Below, in pieces: positions 58,918-64,000 of a DNA stretch of 64,000 bases; the stretch's first letter is position 1; each line of letters opens with the position of its first letter. The notes under the pieces were generated by a model, which saw only the letters and a program-made list of their open reading frames with translations, made no database searches and had not been told where the DNA came from. Both the position numbers and the translations under genes were made by a program. The DNA lies in assembly GCA_910587305.1 (NCBI GenBank), contig CAJUKV010000005.1:1-64000 (forward strand), written 5' to 3'. The stretch is from an uncultured Lachnospiraceae bacterium (GTDB lineage Bacteria > Bacillota > Clostridia > Lachnospirales > Lachnospiraceae).

Positions 58918-59889
58918 ATGGATGTTATAGCAAAAACAACGGTTGTTATACCAAATTATAACGGAATAAAATATATAGATGATTGCATTGCTTCCTTATA
59001 TAAAGGGGTGTCAGTTCCTGAAATTATCGTGGTGGATAATCACTCTGAGGATGGAAGTCTCGAGCTGGTGAAAGAAAAGTATCCAAAGGTCAGGCTTATG
59101 GAATTTGCGGAGAATAAAGGATTCAGCGCGGCGGTTAACGCCGGGATAAAGGCGGCGGATACGGAGTATGTACTGCTTCTTAACAACGATACCGTGGCGG
59201 ACGGACGGATGGTAACGGAATTAGAGAAGGCTTTGGAAAATGATCCGGGGGCTTTTTCCGCGGCGGCAAAAATGATTAACCTTCACGCGCCCGATAAGCT
59301 GGACGGAGCCGGAGATTTTTATTGTGCTTTGGGGTGGGCCTATGCGAGAGGAAAGGATAAGGACAGAACTTCCTTTAACAAAACAGGCCGTATTTTTTCC
59401 GCCTGCGCAGGCGCAGCCCTGTACAGGCGAAAACTTTTTGATAACATTGGTTATTTTGACGAAAATCATTTTGCTTACCTGGAGGATATTGATTTAGGGT
59501 ATCGTGCAAACATTTATGGTTATCATAATATATATGCGCCCGAGGCGGAAGTATATCATGCCGGAAGCGCGGTCAGCGGCTCTAAACACAACCCATTTAA
59601 AGTCCGACTTTCCGCCAGAAACAGCATTTACCTGATTTACAAAAACATGCCCCTTTTCCAAATACTCCTCAATCTCCCCTTCCTCATACCAGGCTATTTA
59701 ATAAAATGGCTTTTTTTCACCCGTAAAGGCATGGGGAAAATTTATCTCAAGGGCATCCTAAAAGGCTTCTCCCTTTCCCTTTCTAAAACAGGAAGGGAAA
59801 AGAAAGTCAGGTTTTCTTTCAAAAACTTAAAAAACTATTTTCGAATACAAGGGCAGCTATGGTTTAATATAGTGCGGAGAATATTATGA
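58918..59889 (+). CDS. Glycosyltransferase family 2, rhamnosyltransferase-like (WbbL-type)
   Basis: 323 aa. GT2 domain at about 8-240 with TTVVIPNYNGIKYID, IIVVDNHSEDGS, VLLLNNDTVAD (DxD-like), ACAGAALYRRKLF, AYLEDIDLGYR and HAGSAVSG; the C-terminal 70 residues are basic and hydrophobic, suggesting membrane contact. The pattern fits rhamnosyltransferases of the WbbL group, and dTDP-rhamnose genes are nearby. The start is ATG 58918 with a weak ribosome site (AGAGATAAG). Confidence 0.85.
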   Translation: MDVIAKTTVVIPNYNGIKYIDDCIASLYKGVSVPEIIVVDNHSEDGSLELVKEKYPKVRLMEFAENKGFSAAVNAGIKAADTEYVLLLNNDTVADGRMVTELEKALENDPGAFSAAAKMINLHAPDKLDGAGDFYCALGWAYARGKDKDRTSFNKTGRIFSACAGAALYRRKLFDNIGYFDENHFAYLEDIDLGYRANIYGYHNIYAPEAEVYHAGSAVSGSKHNPFKVRLSARNSIYLIYKNMPLFQILLNLPFLIPGYLIKWLFFTRKGMGKIYLKGILKGFSLSLSKTGREKKVRFSFKNLKNYFRIQGQLWFNIVRRIL

Positions 59890-60010
59890 TAACGGCTGTC
59901 ATGATAATATAATATTTGAATTATTTTTTGATGATTAAACGATAAAATGTTTGTGGGATTTATTTTCCCATGCGCTCCAATTACTTTATCATTAGGTAGC
60001 CAAAAACGTA

Positions 60011-60149
60011 GCTTCTACACGAGTAGAAATTCAAGGAGTAACCCTTATAAAAACGCCAGCGCTTGGTGAGGTTTTTTCGAACCTAGCGTCTGCTGCGTTT
60101 TTATAGAGCGAAAGCGCGGTGACGACTGAATTTCTACTCGTGTAGAAGC
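60011..60149. repeat. Nested inverted repeat with Cas12a-handle-like ends (MITE-like)
   Basis: The outer arms are 23-bp perfect inverted repeats (60011-60033 and 60127-60149). Inside are an 11-bp stem (TATAAAAACGC, 60046-60056, with GCGTTTTTATA, 60095-60105) and a 5-bp stem (AGGTT / AACCT) at the centre. Each outer arm can also fold by itself: TTCTAC-ACGA-GTAGAA. Read outward, each arm is AATTTCTACTCGTGTAGAAG, the layout of a Cas12a crRNA handle. There are no cas genes or target-site duplications of clear length. The rest of the 352-bp gap shows no gene. Confidence 0.88.
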
Positions 60150-60190
60150 GGACGGTTAGCCACTCACAACATGAAAAGTAACATTTTAAG

Positions 60191-60219
60191 TTGTACTTTT
60201 TGAGATAATATTGTAGAAT
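60191..60219 (+). promoter_or_regulatory. Candidate promoter of the sugar transferase gene
   Basis: TTGTAC (60191-60196) and TAGAAT (60214-60219), 17 bp apart, 22 bp before ATG 60242. It lies downstream of the inverted repeat. Confidence 0.65.
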
Positions 60220-60241
60220 ATCTGCAAGAAGGTAGCAGGAT

Positions 60242-61651
60242 ATGATAAAGGACAATCAAAAGTATTTCAACAGATTGCACTTGTTGGTGGATGCTGCTGT
60301 AGTAGCGGTCTCCTACTTGCTTGCATGGTATATTAAGTTCTGCACCGTTTTTGCCGATACGGAACCGGGTGCAGGCGCACTGGATATGAGGACCTATTTT
60401 AGTTTCCTCTATTTTGTTGTGCCTGAATATATTGTTTTATATTATTTCTTTAACATGTACGCTCCCAAGCGCGCGACCAGGCGAAAATACGAGATTGAAG
60501 GCACATTAAAAGCCAACACGGTAGGCATTGTCATCTTTATCGTAGTTCTTTACATGATCAAGCAGCCTGACTTCTCGCGGTTTATGATGGGAGCTTTTTT
60601 TGCGATTAACGTTGTCTTTACCATTGTATGCCGGACCCTTATACGAAATATGCTCCTTTATTTCAGGAGAAAGGGTTACAATTTAAAATATATGTTGTTG
60701 GTGGGATACTCAAGGGCGGCCGAGGAATATATCACCAGAATCAACGCAAACCCCCAGTGGGGCTATGTGGTGAGAGGGATACTGGACGACAGGGTTCCAA
60801 GCGGTACGGTTTATAAGGGCGTCAAGGTGGTAGGCCGGATTGAAAACATTAAATATATTCTCCCGGAAAATAAGCTGGACGAGATAGCGATTACCCTTGC
60901 CCTTAAGGATTATGACAGGCTGGAAAATATTGTGGATTTGTGCGAAAAATCCGGCGTCCACACAAAATTTATTCCCGACTACAATTCCTTAGTGCCCAGC
61001 CAGCCCTACACAGAGGACTTAATGGGACTGCCGGTGATTAACATTCGCTACGTTCCCCTTACCAACACCCTGAACTGGGTTTGTAAGCGGGCGGTGGATA
61101 TTGTCGGTTCGGCCACAGGCATCATTTTGTTTTCTCCCATTATGCTGATAGTTGCCCTTGCGGTGAAGCTTACAAGCAGAGGACCGATTATTTTTAAGCA
61201 GGAGAGGGTAGGACTTCACAATAAAACTTTTAAAATGTACAAATTCAGAACCATGGAAATACAAAAAGCTCAGGCGGAACAGAAGGCGTGGACGGTAAAG
61301 GACGACCCCCGGGTTACGAAGATAGGGCGTTTCCTGCGCCACACCAGCTTAGACGAGTTGCCTCAGCTGTTTAATATTTTGGCCGGGGAAATGTCGCTGG
61401 TGGGGCCAAGGCCGGAGCGTCCCCAGTTTGTGGAAAAGTTCCGGGAGGAGATTCCCCGTTATATGATTAAGCATCAGGTGCGGCCGGGGCTTACGGGCTG
61501 GGCGCAGATTAATGGGTACAGGGGGGATACCTCCATCAGAAAAAGGATAGAGCATGACCTGTTTTACATTGAAAACTGGACCATGTCTTTGGATTTTAAG
61601 ATTATGTTCCTTACAATCTTTAAAGGATTCATCAATAAAAATGCATATTGA
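60242..61651 (+). CDS. Polyprenyl-phosphate sugar-phosphotransferase (WbaP/WcaJ-type)
   Basis: The initiating enzyme: moves a sugar-1-phosphate from a nucleotide sugar to undecaprenyl phosphate. 469 aa. Four N-terminal TM helices (about 12-120), a CoA-binding-like domain (about 140-250; LLVGYSRAAEEYI), and the bacterial sugar transferase domain (about 275-469) with a re-entrant helix, MYKFRTM, LDELPQLFNILAGEMSLVGPRPE and PGLTGWAQINGYRG. The usual glucose- or galactose-1-phosphate specificity cannot be settled. Confidence 0.94.
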   Translation: MIKDNQKYFNRLHLLVDAAVVAVSYLLAWYIKFCTVFADTEPGAGALDMRTYFSFLYFVVPEYIVLYYFFNMYAPKRATRRKYEIEGTLKANTVGIVIFIVVLYMIKQPDFSRFMMGAFFAINVVFTIVCRTLIRNMLLYFRRKGYNLKYMLLVGYSRAAEEYITRINANPQWGYVVRGILDDRVPSGTVYKGVKVVGRIENIKYILPENKLDEIAITLALKDYDRLENIVDLCEKSGVHTKFIPDYNSLVPSQPYTEDLMGLPVINIRYVPLTNTLNWVCKRAVDIVGSATGIILFSPIMLIVALAVKLTSRGPIIFKQERVGLHNKTFKMYKFRTMEIQKAQAEQKAWTVKDDPRVTKIGRFLRHTSLDELPQLFNILAGEMSLVGPRPERPQFVEKFREEIPRYMIKHQVRPGLTGWAQINGYRGDTSIRKRIEHDLFYIENWTMSLDFKIMFLTIFKGFINKNAY

Positions 61652-61870
61652 CAGCCATTGTAAGACAGCCGCTATAAGATATTTTTTTCTTCCGAATAAA
61701 ATTTCCGTATATAAAAGTGAAAATTTACAAATCTTAAGGATAGATTAAAAAAGGGGGCAAAGCCTTGCTAATTTGGCATTTTTGTGTCAAAATAATGTTT
61801 TATGAGTGAATCACGGATGATAAAGCCCAAAGGATTCCAAAGAAACAAGTAAAAGGGAGAGAGTGATGAT

Positions 61871-63226
61871 ATGACAACAGAACCCAGGAGACCTGCTAAC
61901 AGGCGGCCCGTTGATAAATCGTCTGTTAACAAAAAGCCCACAAATAAAAAACCTGTTAATAAAAAGCCGGTAAGATACGAGGAGGACGAACCTGTAAGGC
62001 GTAAGGTAAGGTATGAGGACGAACCGGAGCCTGTAAGACGCAAGGTAAGATATGAGGATGAGCCGGAACCGGTGAGGCGTAAGGTAAAGTACGAAGAGCC
62101 GGAGCCTGTAAAGCATAAAAAGAAAAAACCTCATTCTTCTGCGAAGAAAAAGAAGAAAGGTAAGAGTAAGCGAAGCAAGATCCTTTTGTTTATTGTAGAG
62201 ATTTTTGTCCTGCTTATTATGGTGGTTGTGCTCTACAGTGTTCTTAAGATAGAGAAGGTGGGAAAAGTAGACCTGCCCAAGGAAGACATTGTAATCAATC
62301 CAAAGGTGGAAGAAAGCGTGGCCACAAGCAGCATGAAGGGCTACCGGAATATTGCGCTGTTTGGCGTTGACTCCACGAAGGGAGCTCTCACCAAAAATAC
62401 GCGAAGCGATACCATCATGATTGCCTCCATTAATTTGGATACGGGGGATTGTAAGCTGGTCAGCGTCTACCGCGACACCTATTTAAATTTGAGCAATGAT
62501 TCTTATAATAAGTGTAACAGCGCCTACGCAAAGGGCGGCCCTATGCAGGCAATCAACATGCTGAACATGAATCTGGATATGAATATTACCGACTTTATTA
62601 CGGTTGGTTTTGAAGGTCTGGCAGATACCATCGACGCTTTAGGCGGCGTGGAGATTGATGTGACAGAGGCGGAAATCAGCCATTTGAACAATTATCAGAT
62701 CAGTATGGTGGGTACAACCCTTGACGGCAAGACCTTTAAGGCGGACGCCGGTAAGGATTATATTCCGGTTACCACGTCGGGCAGACAGACCTTAAACGGA
62801 CTTCAGGCAACGGCTTATTGTAGAATCCGTTATGTGGGCGATGATTTCCAGCGTACCCAGAGACAGAGAACGGTACTTTTGGCTATTGCGGAAAAGGTAA
62901 AAACCGCTTCCCCCGCAACAATCAATCAGATTGCCAATGATGTGTTCAGCGAGGTTTATACGTCCCTGGATTTGGATGAAATTCTGGATTTGTTAGGCGA
63001 GGCCAGCAGGTATGAGGTAGTAGCGCAGGGAGGTTTCCCGGAGGAGAGCATGCGCGCCACAGGAACAGTTGGATCTAAAGGCAGCTGCGTTGTGCCGGTT
63101 TCTCTTTCGGATAATGTGCAGTGGCTTCATGATTTCCTGTTTGAGGATGAAGATTATTCTCCTTCGGAAGAAGTATTGTCCTATAGTGAAAAGATTGCAG
63201 CTGACACCAATCAGTATATAAAATAG
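61871..63226 (+). CDS. LytR-CpsA-Psr (LCP) family glycopolymer ligase
   Basis: Attaches lipid-linked glycopolymer to the cell wall. 451 aa. The cytosolic N-terminus has a Lys/Asn/Pro-rich part and about four 13-residue repeats (RYEDEPEPVRRKV, residues 34-83), then a Lys-rich block, TM (about 110-132) and LCP domain (about 155-310) with NIALFGVDS, TRSDTIMIASIN, SVYRDTYLNL, the Asp/Arg residues for pyrophosphate, and YCRIRYVGDDFQRTQRQR. A strong terminator follows. Ribosome site GGGAGAGAGTGATGAT. Confidence 0.93.
   Translation: MTTEPRRPANRRPVDKSSVNKKPTNKKPVNKKPVRYEEDEPVRRKVRYEDEPEPVRRKVRYEDEPEPVRRKVKYEEPEPVKHKKKKPHSSAKKKKKGKSKRSKILLFIVEIFVLLIMVVVLYSVLKIEKVGKVDLPKEDIVINPKVEESVATSSMKGYRNIALFGVDSTKGALTKNTRSDTIMIASINLDTGDCKLVSVYRDTYLNLSNDSYNKCNSAYAKGGPMQAINMLNMNLDMNITDFITVGFEGLADTIDALGGVEIDVTEAEISHLNNYQISMVGTTLDGKTFKADAGKDYIPVTTSGRQTLNGLQATAYCRIRYVGDDFQRTQRQRTVLLAIAEKVKTASPATINQIANDVFSEVYTSLDLDEILDLLGEASRYEVVAQGGFPEESMRATGTVGSKGSCVVPVSLSDNVQWLHDFLFEDEDYSPSEEVLSYSEKIAADTNQYIK
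61972..62121 (+). repeat. 39-bp in-frame tandem repeats in the LCP gene
   Basis: Nearly four units of 39 bp coding RYEDEPEPVRRKV-type peptides in the cytosolic tail. Third-position differences between units show that the array is not brand-new. Confidence 0.85.
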
Positions 63227-63240
63227 CAAATTGTGAAAGA

Positions 63241-63266
63241 GGGCCAACGTAAAGCTGGCCCTTTTT
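63241..63266 (+). terminator. Terminator of the LCP gene
   Basis: GGGCCA and TGGCCC around ACGTAAAGC, followed by TTTTT. Confidence 0.85.
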
Positions 63267-63295
63267 GGCACACAAGCCTACATAGGGAGGTTCAT

Positions 63296-64000
63296 ATGTT
63301 GGAAGTGGATGTGATTATTCCGGTTTACAAGCCGACAAAAAAGCTTTTGGCTCTTTTAGACAGTCTGATGCAGCAGACTTTGGCGGTTCAGAGAATCATA
63401 TTAATTAATACGGAAAAGCAATATTTTGACTGGTTTATACAGGGAATGGATTTTCAGGAGAGGTATAAAAAGGTTACGCTGTACCATATAAAGAAGGAAG
63501 AGTTCGATCATGGCGGAACGAGAAATTTTGGGGTATCACTGTCGAAAGCGCCGTACTTTATTATGATGACGGATGACGCTGTGCCGGGAGACGAACAGTT
63601 GGTGGAGCATCTTATGTCCCATTTTGTAAATCCAAAGGTGGGAATGGCATATGCAAGGCAGCTTCCGGACAAAGAATGCGGCTTTTTAGAGTGCTATGCC
63701 CGTTCTTTCAATTACCCGGAGACATCCTGCATGAAATCTGCGAAAAATTTAAAGAATATGGGAATCAAAGCGTTTTTTGCCTCCAATGTCTGTGCGGCCT
63801 ACAGAAGGGATATTTTTGAGGAGCTTGGGGGATTTACCGGACATACCATATTTAATGAAGATATGATTTATGCAAGGGGATTGATCGATGCGGGATATCT
63901 GATTGCCTACGAAGCGGATGCCAGGGTGGAGCATTCCCATAATTACAGCGGGTTAGATCAGTTTCACAGGTATTTTGACCTTGGCGTTTCCCATGCCCAG
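63296..64000 (+). CDS. Glycosyltransferase family 2, 5' part, runs off the window
   Basis: An open frame from ATG 63296 (after ATAGGGAGGTTCAT) to the window end, 235 codons, without a stop. It starts MLEVDVIIPVYKPTKKLLAL, then LYHIKKEEFDHGGTRNFGV, FIMMTDDAVPGDE (DxD-like), ASNVCAAYRRDIF, FNEDMIYARG and VEHSHNYSGLDQFHRYFDLG. The pattern matches rhamnosyltransferase-type GT2 enzymes (EpsI/RfbN-like). It follows the LCP ligase after a terminator and continues the polysaccharide region. Confidence 0.9.
   Translation, partial: MLEVDVIIPVYKPTKKLLALLDSLMQQTLAVQRIILINTEKQYFDWFIQGMDFQERYKKVTLYHIKKEEFDHGGTRNFGVSLSKAPYFIMMTDDAVPGDEQLVEHLMSHFVNPKVGMAYARQLPDKECGFLECYARSFNYPETSCMKSAKNLKNMGIKAFFASNVCAAYRRDIFEELGGFTGHTIFNEDMIYARGLIDAGYLIAYEADARVEHSHNYSGLDQFHRYFDLGVSHAQ

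Overview
The window looks like a chromosomal segment from a gut-type Lachnospiraceae (Clostridia, low-GC Firmicutes). This rests on the tRNA without an encoded CCA, strong AGGAGG-type ribosome sites, a YesMN-type two-component pair beside a sugar ABC transporter, a paired glgC/glgD, and Gram-positive surface-polymer genes (LCP ligase, GH25 lysozyme). There are no plasmid, phage or IS genes, and no CRISPR-cas genes.

Layout. 1-4.7 kb: the end of a tRNA-Arg, mscL with an added zinc ribbon, a pyridoxal-kinase-like gene, cardiolipin synthase, small unknown genes, and a 49-codon Asn/Gln-rich gene between a palindrome and a strong terminator. 4.7-14.3 kb: a two-component system (minus strand) divergent from a carbohydrate ABC transporter (lipoprotein and two permeases), then a metallo-hydrolase and an OPA-type transporter. 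14.3-18.5 kb: housekeeping genes (RNA methyltransferase, an amidase-like protein without its catalytic residues, XTP pyrophosphatase, phosphodiesterase). 18.6-28.3 kb: glycogen genes glgC/glgD, a GH32 fructosidase, a hybrid histidine kinase paired with a solute-binding lipoprotein, and an MgtC-like protein.

28.5-64 kb is a long cell-surface polysaccharide region. It holds membrane glycosyltransferase-like proteins, an MBOAT/SGNH acylation pair, a second SGNH protein, a split small-DMT flippase pair, an acidic-tailed GH25 lysozyme, rmlB/rmlA/rmlC (no rmlD seen), a Wzm/Wzt ABC exporter with a Wzt carbohydrate-binding tail, a WbdD-like methyltransferase-kinase fusion, five GT2 glycosyltransferases (the last cut by the window edge), a phosphoglucomutase, a polyprenyl-phosphate sugar transferase and an LCP ligase. 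A likely reading is a rhamnose-containing polymer. Sugars are activated by PgcA/RmlABC, assembled on undecaprenyl phosphate, capped by the methyltransferase-kinase, exported by Wzm/Wzt, acylated outside and attached to the wall by the LCP protein.

The most unusual content is between the genes. At least four families of interspersed hairpin repeats recur: (I) a ~95-140 nt multi-hairpin element, nine copies, with compensatory base changes and sometimes supplying the stop codon of the upstream gene; (II) an AAATTT-palindrome leader ending in GGAGGATT and the start codon; (III) a hairpin followed by GGGGGTATAA and ATG, one copy carrying a 26-bp tandem array before wzt; (IV) a 49-nt palindrome with a covarying pair. 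A single 139-bp nested inverted repeat at 60.0 kb has ends resembling Cas12a crRNA handles. Low-complexity expansions, coding and non-coding, are concentrated in the polysaccharide region.
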